From: Geodermatophilus telluris
GTDB taxonomy: Bacteria > Actinomycetota > Actinomycetes > Mycobacteriales > Geodermatophilaceae
Assembly: GCF_900102745.1 (NCBI RefSeq)
Contig: NZ_FMZF01000001.1
Location: 248,001-312,000, forward strand
Length of the DNA: 64,000 nucleotides
Reading direction: 5' to 3'
The notes under the pieces are model-generated. The model did not search any database and was not told where the DNA came from. It was given only the letters and a program-made list of their open reading frames with translations. The number at the start of each line of letters is the position of its first letter. The stretch's first letter is position 1. The translations under genes were made by a program, and so were the position numbers. Shown here piece by piece: positions 49,693-57,402 of this stretch.

Positions 49693-50617
49693 GGTTGCGG
49701 GCGATGGACACCGGGGGCGGCAGCGCCTCGGGGCCGCGGCCGGAGACGAGCTCCTCGCGGGACCACCAGCGGGCCTCCTCGATCTCGGTCGGGTCCAGCC
49801 GCAGCTCGAGGTCGCCCACGGCGCGGGCGGTGAAGCCGAGCATCAGCGACTGGGGGAAGGGCCACGGCTGGCTGCTCACGTAGCGGACGTCGGTGACGGC
49901 GAGCCCGACCTCCTCGGCCACCTCGCGGGCCACCGCGCCCTCGGCGGACTCCCCCGGCTCGACGAACCCGGCCAGGATGGAGAACCGCCCGGGCGGCCAG
50001 ACCGCCTGGCGGCCGAGCACGCAGCGGTCGCCGCCGTCGTGCACCAGCATGATCACCGCGGGGTCGGTGCGGGGGAACAGCTCGGTGCCGGTGTCCGGGT
50101 CGCGCTGCACCCAGCCCGCGCGCTCGATCGTCGTCGCGGCGCCCGAGACCGGGCTGAACCGGGCGCGCTCGTGCCACTCGAGGATGCCGATGGCCTCGGC
50201 GAGCAGGCCGGCGTCGAGGTCGCCGAGGTCGGCGCCGATCTCGCGCAGCCCGGTCCACAGGTCCACCGGCCGGCCGTTGACGGTGAGCGCGCGCTCACCG
50301 CGCACCGCGGCGTACGGGACGCCGTCGGCCTCACCGAGGTACACCGCCCCCACCGGCAGGACGGGCTGCTCGTCCCAGACCAGCGCCGGGCCCCCGTCCC
50401 CCTCGGTCACGGGCACGGTGCGCCGCGCGTCCACAGTGAGCACCCGCACCGGCCGGCCGCGGGTGGGGTCGTCGAGCTGCCGGCCCAGGTGGTCGCGGTC
50501 GTGCGCCGACCGGGACAGCACCGGCACGCGCCCGGTGGTGGCCCGGGTGCCGGCCGGCCAGCTGTCCCGGGTGGGCGCGACGTCGGCCGGCGTGCTGCCG
50601 CCCGGGGGGACGCTCAC
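49658..50617 (-). CDS. nudC: NudC-type NADH pyrophosphatase lacking zinc cysteines
   Basis: A 319-residue Nudix hydrolase of the NudC type, cleaving NADH to NMNH and AMP, and in some bacteria removing NAD caps from RNA. The Nudix box is intact (GFVEPGESAEGAVAREVAEEVG, with REVAEEVG catalytic acids), and the NudC-specific SQPWPFPQS is present. The zinc ribbon before it has none of the four usual cysteines (FSPVSG replaces FCxxCG; the second pair is also absent). GTG 50617 overlaps the M16 gene as GTGA, last in a three-gene operon. Confidence 0.92.
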   Translation of the reverse strand: MSVPPGGSTPADVAPTRDSWPAGTRATTGRVPVLSRSAHDRDHLGRQLDDPTRGRPVRVLTVDARRTVPVTEGDGGPALVWDEQPVLPVGAVYLGEADGVPYAAVRGERALTVNGRPVDLWTGLREIGADLGDLDAGLLAEAIGILEWHERARFSPVSGAATTIERAGWVQRDPDTGTELFPRTDPAVIMLVHDGGDRCVLGRQAVWPPGRFSILAGFVEPGESAEGAVAREVAEEVGLAVTDVRYVSSQPWPFPQSLMLGFTARAVGDLELRLDPTEIEEARWWSREELVSGRGPEALPPPVSIARNLIDRWVAGELG

Positions 50618-51987
50618 GCCGGTGCCCCGGCCGCGCTGGCCGTGACGTCGACCGGGCCGAGGGCGCGCAGGGGGTCGGTGACCCGCTCGGCGTCCCCGAC
50701 GACGACGGCGGTCAGCGACGCCGGCGCCAGGTACCGGCGGGCGGCCTCCTGCACCTGCTCGACGGTGACCGCGGCCAGCGCCGCCTGGTGCTCGGCCAGC
50801 CACTCCACCGGCAGCCCCGACCCGGCCAGCGCCGAGACCGTGCCGGCCAGCCCGGCGTGGGTGGCGGTGGACAGCGCCATCGAGCCGAGGACGTAGCGGC
50901 GGGCGGCGTCCAGCTCGGCCTCGGTGACCGGCGCGAGCGCCATCCGGCCGAGCTCGGCCCAGGTCTCGAGGAAGGCCGCCCCGGTGACCTCGGTGGCGAC
51001 GTCGGCCTCGACGGTGAACGACGACGCCGCGGCGAGGTGGTCGACGCCGCTGCGCGGGCTGTAGGAGTAGCCGCGCTGCTCGCGGATGTTGCCCACCAGC
51101 CGCGAGGAGAAGTAGCCGCCGAAGACCATGCTGGCCAGCCGGACGGCGGGCAGGTCGGGGTCGGTGCGACCCGGCGCCGGTCCGCCCAGGCGGATGTTGG
51201 ACTGCACCGCCCCGGGCCGGTCGACCACCTCGAGGTGCCCGGGCGCCAGCGTCGGCGCGGGCGGGGCGACCGCGGCGGTGCCCTCGCCGGTCCACTCCCC
51301 CAGCGCCGTGGCGACGGCGTCGGTGGCCGCGGCGGCGTCGAGGTCGCCGACGAGCACCAGCGTGCTGCCGGTGGGCAGCACGCGCTCCCGGTGCAGCTTG
51401 CGCAGCGCGGGCGCGCCGACCCGGGCCACCAGCTCCGGGGGCGGGATCTGGACGGCGTAGGGGTGGGTGCCGTAGCGGCGCGCGGCCAGCGCGGTGCGCG
51501 CGACGACCCCGGGCTGCGAGCGGGCGATGGCGATCCGCTCGGCCACCCGGTCGCGCTCGGCCTCCACCCGGTCGCCCGGGTAGGACGCCGCCGTGAGCAC
51601 CTCGGCGAGCACGTCGAGCACGGGGACGAGTCCCTCGGCCAGCAGCGTGGTGGAGAACAGCAGCCGGTCGGGGTCGGCGGAGACGGAGAGCTCGGCGCCG
51701 TGGCCCTGCAGCGCCTCGGCGACCCCGGTGGCGTCGCGTCGCGCCGTCCCGAGCAGGACCGCGCCGGAGAGGACCGACGCGCGGGCGCCGTGCTGGGCGG
51801 CGCCGCGCGGCGAGGTGGCGGCGAAGGGCACCCGCAGCCGCAGCTCCACCAGCGGCACGCCCGGGCGCGGGACCACGACGAGGGTCAGCCCGCTGGGCAG
51901 CGTCGTCGTCGTCGCCTCGAGCGCCGGCTGGGGGCGTGGCTCGCCGAGCGGCGGGACGAGGTCGAGGTCGAGCACGGGGACGCTCAC
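50614..51987 (-). CDS. M16-family peptidase subunit, non-catalytic
   Basis: A 457-residue M16 (pitrilysin/PqqL-like) protein. The zinc motif HxxEH is absent in the N-terminal domain, but the C-terminal substrate-binding R/Y pattern is present (FGGYFSSRLVGNIREQRGYSYS). Paired M16 genes typically encode a catalytic and a regulatory subunit that work as one processing complex, and this is the regulatory type. Its start overlaps the catalytic gene stop and its stop overlaps nudC, both by four bases. Confidence 0.92.
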   Translation of the reverse strand: MSVPVLDLDLVPPLGEPRPQPALEATTTTLPSGLTLVVVPRPGVPLVELRLRVPFAATSPRGAAQHGARASVLSGAVLLGTARRDATGVAEALQGHGAELSVSADPDRLLFSTTLLAEGLVPVLDVLAEVLTAASYPGDRVEAERDRVAERIAIARSQPGVVARTALAARRYGTHPYAVQIPPPELVARVGAPALRKLHRERVLPTGSTLVLVGDLDAAAATDAVATALGEWTGEGTAAVAPPAPTLAPGHLEVVDRPGAVQSNIRLGGPAPGRTDPDLPAVRLASMVFGGYFSSRLVGNIREQRGYSYSPRSGVDHLAAASSFTVEADVATEVTGAAFLETWAELGRMALAPVTEAELDAARRYVLGSMALSTATHAGLAGTVSALAGSGLPVEWLAEHQAALAAVTVEQVQEAARRYLAPASLTAVVVGDAERVTDPLRALGPVDVTASAAGAPA

Positions 51988-53294
51988 CGGGCGCCTCCGG
52001 TGGCGCGCAGCTCGAGCACGGCGGCGGTCCCCGGGTCCAGGCCCTTCGCCGCGACCTGCACCTGGTCGGGGGTGACCGCGGCGAGGCGCGCGGCCAGCTC
52101 GCCGGCGAGCTCGGCCCGGCCGTGGACGAGCTCGGCGCCGGCGAAGGCGAGCGTGCGGCCCAGCACCGAGTCGGCCTGGCGCAGCAGCTGGGCGCTGGTG
52201 CGGGCCTGCACCCGGGCCAGCTCCTCGGCGGGGACGCCCTCGGCGGCCACCCGGCCGATCTCCTCGTGCACCGCGCCGAGGACGTCCTCGACGCCGACGG
52301 CGGCCGGGTGGTGCACCTGGGTGGTGAGCAGCGTGGCGTCGCGGACGTCGAACGGGTCGCCGAAGAGCCCCACGTAGCTGCTCTGCGCCACGGCCAGCCG
52401 GTCGTCGTGCACCAGGCGGCGCTCCAGCCGGGAGGCGTCGCCCTCGCTGAGCAGCTCGGCGAGCAGCACCGTGCCGAGGTAGGTGTCGAGGTCGCCGACC
52501 GGGTCGGGCACCCGCCAGCCCAGCGCCACGGCGGGCGCCGGGGCCAGCCGGTCCTCGACGACGTCGCGGCGGACCGTCGTCGGCGAGGGTTCCCCGGTGT
52601 CCGGCGTCGGCGGCACCTCGCGGGCCTCGACGGGTGCGAACCAGCGGCGGACCAGCCGCTCGGCCTCCGCGACGTCGAGGTCGCCGCCCACGGCGAGCAC
52701 CGCGTTGCCGGGCGCGTAGTAGCGGGAGAAGAAGTCGGTGGCGTCGGCGACCGTGGAGCTCTCCAGGTCGACGAAGGAGCCGTAGCCGTCGTGGGTGTTG
52801 GCGAAGCTGTCGAAGGCGATCTGCGGCAGCTGCAGCCAGGGGAAGGCGCCGTAGGGCCGGTTGAGCACGTTGACCCGGATCTCCTCCTTGACCACGTCGA
52901 TCTGGTTGCGGAGGTTCTCCTCGGTGATGGCCGGGGCGGCCATCCGGTCGGCCTCGAGGAAGAGCGCGCGCTCCAGCGCCTCGGCGGGCAGCGCCTCGTA
53001 GTAGTTCGTGTAGTCCTGGTGGGTGGAGCCGTTGAACGTGCCGCCGGCGGCCTGCACCAGGCGGGCGTGCTCGAGCTTCGGCACGTGCGCCGAGCCCTGG
53101 AACATCACGTGCTCGAAGAGGTGGGCGAAACCGGTGCGGCCCTCCGGCTCGTTGCGCATGCCCACGTCGTAGAAGACGGTCACGGCGACGACCGGCACGC
53201 TGCGGTCGGGCGCGAGGACGACCCGCAGCCCGTTGTCCAGCGTGAAGCGCTCCACCGGGTGCCGGAGGACGAGGTCGGACCCGACTGGTGTCAC
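51984..53294 (-). CDS. M16-family zinc peptidase, catalytic subunit
   Basis: A 436-residue M16 peptidase. The inverted zinc motif HLFEHVMF (H-x-x-E-H) is at about residue 58, with the downstream glutamate in the ANTHDGYGS/VVKEEIRVN region. The first hydrophobic strand VVAVTVFYDVGMRNEPEGRTG is typical. It should pair with the non-catalytic M16 encoded next. GTG 53294 is used. A palindromic candidate operator lies 66 bases upstream at 53360. Confidence 0.94.
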   Translation of the reverse strand: MTPVGSDLVLRHPVERFTLDNGLRVVLAPDRSVPVVAVTVFYDVGMRNEPEGRTGFAHLFEHVMFQGSAHVPKLEHARLVQAAGGTFNGSTHQDYTNYYEALPAEALERALFLEADRMAAPAITEENLRNQIDVVKEEIRVNVLNRPYGAFPWLQLPQIAFDSFANTHDGYGSFVDLESSTVADATDFFSRYYAPGNAVLAVGGDLDVAEAERLVRRWFAPVEAREVPPTPDTGEPSPTTVRRDVVEDRLAPAPAVALGWRVPDPVGDLDTYLGTVLLAELLSEGDASRLERRLVHDDRLAVAQSSYVGLFGDPFDVRDATLLTTQVHHPAAVGVEDVLGAVHEEIGRVAAEGVPAEELARVQARTSAQLLRQADSVLGRTLAFAGAELVHGRAELAGELAARLAAVTPDQVQVAAKGLDPGTAAVLELRATGGAR

Positions 53295-53359
53295 GGACCG
53301 ACCCTAACCACGCGGGACGACGCCCCGCCGGGCGGTCGGTCGGTGGGGGACGGGGCCGG

Positions 53360-53376
53360 GATCAGGTGACCTGATC
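53360..53376. promoter_or_regulatory. 17-bp palindrome upstream of the M16-nudC operon
   Basis: GATCAGGT-G-ACCTGATC is a perfect inverted repeat about 66 bases before the M16 start. It looks like a dimeric repressor site (GntR- or TetR-like), but the regulator is not identified. Confidence 0.4.
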
Positions 53377-53495
53377 ATCGCGTGTCCGACCTGACCGTGG
53401 GACGTCGGGTGGGACGCGCTGCGGTGAGGGAGGACGAGCCCGCGGGCCCGGGGAGGTCAGCGGCGGCGGGAGGGCTCAGCGCGGCCGGGGACGGG

Positions 53496-53529
53496 ACGTG
53501 GCCGCGGTGCGGTCCGGAGGACCGCCGTG
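53496..53529. repeat. 34-bp dispersed repeat, copy 2
   Basis: Identical to 40574-40607 over 34 bases, with the same inverted repeat GCGGTCC/GGACCGC. It ends immediately before the stop codon of the DUF2510 gene. Confidence 0.85.
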
Positions 53530-54423
53530 TCACAGCACGTCGATGTCGGCGACGACCCGGTCGATGACGCCGTACAGCTCGGCGTGGGTGTTGGGGATGG
53601 AGAGGTACAGCAGCGCGGGGTCGGGGCGGCCGACGTCGACGACGAGCAGGGCGGCGCGCTCACCGGTGGAGTCGTAGCCCTCGACGTCCCAGCTCAGCTG
53701 GAACTCGAGCAGGTGGGCGTTCGCGCCGTCGACGGTCAGCGCCTCGTCGCGCAGCACCTCCCGCTCGTTGGGCCCGGGGTAGTAGGCCGCGCGCACGCTG
53801 TCGGCCAGGGTGGTGACCGTCGCCTGCTCGCTGCCCGGTCCGGCCCAGCCGTAGCCGTCGGCGACCGGGCCGGAGGTGCACTGCGCGATGAAGTTGCCGC
53901 CGTCGGGCGTCAGCTCCTGGGTGACGAAGTACTGCCCGGCGATGGTGCGCGTCTCGGGCATGGGCCCCAGGACGTACTGGTACCAGCCGTTGCCGAGGAA
54001 CGGGTAGGAGATGCCCGCGTCCTCGTCGATGATCCGCACGGTCCCCCGGGGAAACGTCGGCCCGGCCGGCGCGGAGGTGGCCACGGGCGGGTCGGTGGGC
54101 GTCGGGGCGTCGCGGCCGGACAGGCCCACGACGAGGGCGCCGACGACCACGACGACCACGACCAGGACCGCACCGGCGACCCACCACGCGGTGCGGGTGC
54201 GCGACCGCGGCGGAGGCGGGGTCCGCCACGGGACGGACCCGGCCGGAGGCTCCGGCGGCCCCGGCGGGGCGGCCACCGGGAGGGCCTGCACGGCGACACC
54301 GGGACCGGCCGGCGTCGTGACGTCGGACCAGGTGGCCCCGTCCCACCAGCGCACCGTGCCGGGGGTGCCGTCGGGGTCGGGGTACCAGCCCGCCGGCGCG
54401 CTCGACGGTCCAGGTCCGGTCAC
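53530..54423 (-). CDS. DUF2510-containing membrane protein
   Basis: A 297-residue protein. Residues 10-38 match DUF2510 (GWYPDPDGTPGTVRWWDGATW), a proline-rich linker follows, one TM segment near 80-102 anchors the protein, and a globular C-terminal domain of about 190 residues would be extracytoplasmic. That domain is unknown to me (FLGNGWYQYVLGPMPE; GNFIAQCTSGP). GTG 54423 is used. It is a single-gene unit reading toward the M16 operon, with repeat copy 2 at its end. Confidence 0.85.
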   Translation of the reverse strand: MTGPGPSSAPAGWYPDPDGTPGTVRWWDGATWSDVTTPAGPGVAVQALPVAAPPGPPEPPAGSVPWRTPPPPRSRTRTAWWVAGAVLVVVVVVVGALVVGLSGRDAPTPTDPPVATSAPAGPTFPRGTVRIIDEDAGISYPFLGNGWYQYVLGPMPETRTIAGQYFVTQELTPDGGNFIAQCTSGPVADGYGWAGPGSEQATVTTLADSVRAAYYPGPNEREVLRDEALTVDGANAHLLEFQLSWDVEGYDSTGERAALLVVDVGRPDPALLYLSIPNTHAELYGVIDRVVADIDVL

Positions 54424-54486
54424 GCGGTCAGGGTAGGTCGCCGCCGGCCGGTCGCCGGGCTCCCACGGCGTCGGCGTCGCGGTCGG

Positions 54487-55890
54487 TCACCGCGCGGCCA
54501 GCTCCCGCCACAGGTGGGCCACGGCCTCCGCGCCGCGGTGCAGCATCGGCAGCAGCACCCGCTCGTTGGGCGAGTGGATGCGGTCGGTGGGCAGGCCCGC
54601 GCCGAGGAACACCAGCGGGGCGCCGAGCACCTCGACCAGGTCTGCCTCCGGCCCGCTGCCGCCCTCCCGGGTGAACAGGACGTCGTCCGGGGCGGTGTCG
54701 AAGGCCCGGCCGATGGCGCGCAGCAGGGCGCCGACGTGCGGGGAGTCGAGGTCGCTGGCGCACGGGGACACGCCGCCGGGCGGGGTGTGCACCTCGGCCT
54801 CGATGCCCTCGGGCAGGTGCTGCCCGACCCACTCGCGCAGCGCCGGGCCGACGTCCTCCGGGCGCTGGTCGGCGACCAGCCGGAACGTCAGCTTGGCGTG
54901 CGCCTCAGCCGGGACGATCGTCTTGTGCCCGGGGCCGGTGTAGCCGCCCCACACGCCGTTGACCTCCGCGGTCGGCCGGGCGCCGATCCGCTCCAGCGTG
55001 CTGAAGCCCGCCTCCCCGGCGGTCGCGCGGGAGGCGGCCGGGCCGGCCAGCCAGGCGGCCTCGTCGAAGGGCACCCGGGCCATCAACTGGCGCTCCCGGT
55101 CGGTGAGCTCGCGCACCCGGTCGTAGAAGCCGGGCAGGGTGACCCGGCCCTGCTCGTCGTGCAGCGCGGCCAGCAGCGACGCCATCGCGTGCAGCGGGTT
55201 GGGCACCGCGCCGCCGAAGGAGCCCGAGTGCAGGTCGACGGCGGGGCCGCGCAGGGTGATCTCGGCGTCGGCCAGCCCGCGCATGGCCACCACCGCGCTG
55301 GGCACGTCCGGCGCGGCCATGCCGGTGTCGCTGACGACGACGACGTCGCAGGCCAGCCGGTCGGCGCGCTCGCGCAGCAGGTCGGCGAAGTGCGGCGAGC
55401 CGGACTCCTCCTCCCCCTCGACCAGCACCTTGACCGTGACGGCGGGTGTGTCGCGGCCGGTGGCGGCGAGGTGCGCGCGGATGCCGAGCAGGTGCATGGC
55501 CACGTTGCCCTTGTCGTCGATCGCGCCGCGGGCGTGCAGCTCCGGCCCGTCGGCGCCCTCGACGCGGGTCGGCTCGAAGGGCGGGTGCACCCACAGCTCG
55601 GGCGGGTCGACCGGCTGGACGTCGTGGTGGCCGTAGACCAGCGCGACCGGCGCGCCGTCGTCCGCCGACGGCCACTCGGCGTACACGGCCGGCGCGCCCG
55701 GGGTCTCCCAGACCTCGACGACGGGGAAGCCGACGCGGCGCAGCGCCCCGGCCAGCCACTCGGCGCTCGCGGCGACGTCGGCGGCGTGCGCGGGGTCGGC
55801 GGAGATCGACGGGATGCGCAGCCAGGCGTCGAGGTCGGCGTGCAGGTCGTCGAGGTGGTCCTGCACGAAGGCGCGTTCCGGGCTCGTCAC
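54487..55890 (-). CDS. M20-family dipeptidase/metallopeptidase
   Basis: A 467-residue cytosolic M20 peptidase. Zinc ligands are in LVYGHHDVQP (near residue 87), HARGAIDDKGNV (near 118), VEGEEESGSPHF (with the catalytic Glu near 152) and a C-terminal His in SPNERVLL. This pattern fits the DapE/carnosinase-like M20A/D group that hydrolyses small peptides. GTG 55890 is used, divergent from the epoxide-hydrolase-like gene 47 bases away. Function beyond peptide hydrolysis is unknown. Confidence 0.93.
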   Translation of the reverse strand: MTSPERAFVQDHLDDLHADLDAWLRIPSISADPAHAADVAASAEWLAGALRRVGFPVVEVWETPGAPAVYAEWPSADDGAPVALVYGHHDVQPVDPPELWVHPPFEPTRVEGADGPELHARGAIDDKGNVAMHLLGIRAHLAATGRDTPAVTVKVLVEGEEESGSPHFADLLRERADRLACDVVVVSDTGMAAPDVPSAVVAMRGLADAEITLRGPAVDLHSGSFGGAVPNPLHAMASLLAALHDEQGRVTLPGFYDRVRELTDRERQLMARVPFDEAAWLAGPAASRATAGEAGFSTLERIGARPTAEVNGVWGGYTGPGHKTIVPAEAHAKLTFRLVADQRPEDVGPALREWVGQHLPEGIEAEVHTPPGGVSPCASDLDSPHVGALLRAIGRAFDTAPDDVLFTREGGSGPEADLVEVLGAPLVFLGAGLPTDRIHSPNERVLLPMLHRGAEAVAHLWRELAAR

Positions 55891-55936
55891 GAGCGCCGAC
55901 GGTAGCGACGGCCGGGCACGGACTAGGTTCCGGCCC

Positions 55937-56773
55937 ATGGCGGGAGAACTGTTGCGGGTGGACGTCGGCGACCTCACCTTCGACGTGCGGGCCGACGGCC
56001 CCGGGGACGGCCGGCCGGTGGTGCTGCTGCACGGCTTCCCCGAGACGTCGGCCTCGTGGGCGGCGGTGACACCGCGGCTGACCGAGGCGGGGCTGCGCAC
56101 CTACGCCGTCGACCAGCTCGGCTACTCCCCCGGCGCCCGCCCGCTGGACGTCGACTCCTACGCGCTGACCAACCTCGCGCAGGTCACCGCCGACCTGATG
56201 ACGGCGATGGACGTGCCGGTGGCCGACGTCGTCGGGCACGACTGGGGCGCCAACGTCGCCTGGGCCCTGGCCGCCTGGCACGAGGACCGGGTGCGCTCGC
56301 TGACCGCGGTGTCGGTGCCGCACCCGGCCGCCTTCACCGCCGCGTTCCGCAGCGACCCGGAGCAGCAGGAGCGCTCGTCCTACATCCGGCTGTTCTGGCA
56401 GGAGGGCAAGGCGGAGGAGGTGCTGCTGGCCGACGACGCCCGGCGGCTGCGGCGGATGTACGGCGACGCCGTCGACCCCGAGGCCGTGGAGGAGTACGTG
56501 GCGGTGCTGTCGGCGCCGGGCGCGCTCACCGCGGCGCTGAACTGGTACCGGGCCATGAGCTCGGCGACGCCGGTGGACGACGTCACCGTGCCGACCACCT
56601 ACGTGTGGAGCGACGCCGACGTGGCGATCGGCCGCGCCGCCGCCGAGGGGTGCGCGGAGCACGTGGCCGGTGACTACCGGTTCGTCGAACTGGCCGGCGT
56701 GAGCCACTGGATCCCCGAGCAGGCCCCCGACCGGCTGGCCACCGCGATCCTGGACCGGGTCGCCTCGACGTGA
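55937..56773 (+). CDS. Epoxide-hydrolase-like alpha/beta hydrolase
   Basis: A 278-residue alpha/beta hydrolase. VVLLHGFPETSASW, DQLGYSPGARP, and the nucleophile GHDWGANVAWAL (Asp elbow as in epoxide hydrolases and haloalkane dehalogenases, near residue 98) are clear; a tyrosine-rich lid region and a final His (SHWIPEQAPD) follow. ATG 55937 is used. Its stop overlaps the GNAT gene start as GTGA. Substrate unknown. Confidence 0.9.
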   Translation: MAGELLRVDVGDLTFDVRADGPGDGRPVVLLHGFPETSASWAAVTPRLTEAGLRTYAVDQLGYSPGARPLDVDSYALTNLAQVTADLMTAMDVPVADVVGHDWGANVAWALAAWHEDRVRSLTAVSVPHPAAFTAAFRSDPEQQERSSYIRLFWQEGKAEEVLLADDARRLRRMYGDAVDPEAVEEYVAVLSAPGALTAALNWYRAMSSATPVDDVTVPTTYVWSDADVAIGRAAAEGCAEHVAGDYRFVELAGVSHWIPEQAPDRLATAILDRVAST

Positions 56774-57270
56774 CGGTGCGGCTGCGCGTCCCCACCGCGG
56801 AGGACGCCGGCGCCTGGACCGAGCTGTTCGACGACGCGGAGGTCATGCGGTACGTCGGCACCGGTGAGGTGCACGACCGGGCCTGGTACGCGGGCTTCGT
56901 GCAGCGGCAGCGGGAGCTGGCCGGGAGCACCGGCCTGTGCCTGTTCTCGGTGCTGGTCGGCGAGGAGGTCGCCGGCTTCACCGGCGTCCAGCCGTGGCCG
57001 CAGCCGTGGGGACCCGCCGGGGAGCTGGAGGTCGGCTGGCGGCTCGGCCGCCGGTTCTGGGGACGCGGCGTGGCGACGGCGGCCGGGCGGGCCGCGCTCG
57101 ACCGGGCCCGGTCCCTCGGGGTGCCGCGGGTGGTCGCGCTGGTGCACGCGGACAACGCGGCGTCCGTGGCGGTCACGCGCAAGCTCGGCCTGGTCCAGGA
57201 GACCGCCTTCCGCGCGCCGTCGGGCACCCCCGTCCTCCAGTTCGGCACCCGGCTGACCCCGCCGTCCTGA
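56770..57270 (+). CDS. GNAT-family acetyltransferase (RimJ-like)
   Basis: A 166-residue acetyltransferase of the RimJ/RimL type: LRVPTAEDAGAWTELFDDAEVM start, the acetyl-CoA loop RRFWGRGVATAAGRAAL and ALVHADNAASVAVTRKLGL near the end. It may acetylate a protein N-terminus or small amine. GTG 56770 overlaps the hydrolase stop by four bases, so the pair is co-translated. A palindromic repeat follows at 57324. Confidence 0.92.
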   Translation: MTVRLRVPTAEDAGAWTELFDDAEVMRYVGTGEVHDRAWYAGFVQRQRELAGSTGLCLFSVLVGEEVAGFTGVQPWPQPWGPAGELEVGWRLGRRFWGRGVATAAGRAALDRARSLGVPRVVALVHADNAASVAVTRKLGLVQETAFRAPSGTPVLQFGTRLTPPS

Positions 57271-57323
57271 CCCGGCCGGCCGGCGGACGGACCCCGGGCG
57301 GCGGGCGCCCGGCCGCACCCCGC

Positions 57324-57361
57324 GGTGCCCGACCTCGCGGTGCAGCGCGAGGTCGGGCACC
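57324..57361. repeat. Palindromic repeat, type A, copy 2
   Basis: GGTGCCCGACCTCGCG (57324-57339) and CGCGAGGTCGGGCACC (57346-57361) are perfect 16-bp arms around a six-base loop. The right arm with flank matches copy 1 near 1705-1727 exactly. It lies between convergent genes and may terminate both. Confidence 0.8.
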
Positions 57362-57402
57362 ACGGGGCGAGGTCCGGGCTGGGTCGGGGCGGACCGGCGG
57401 CG

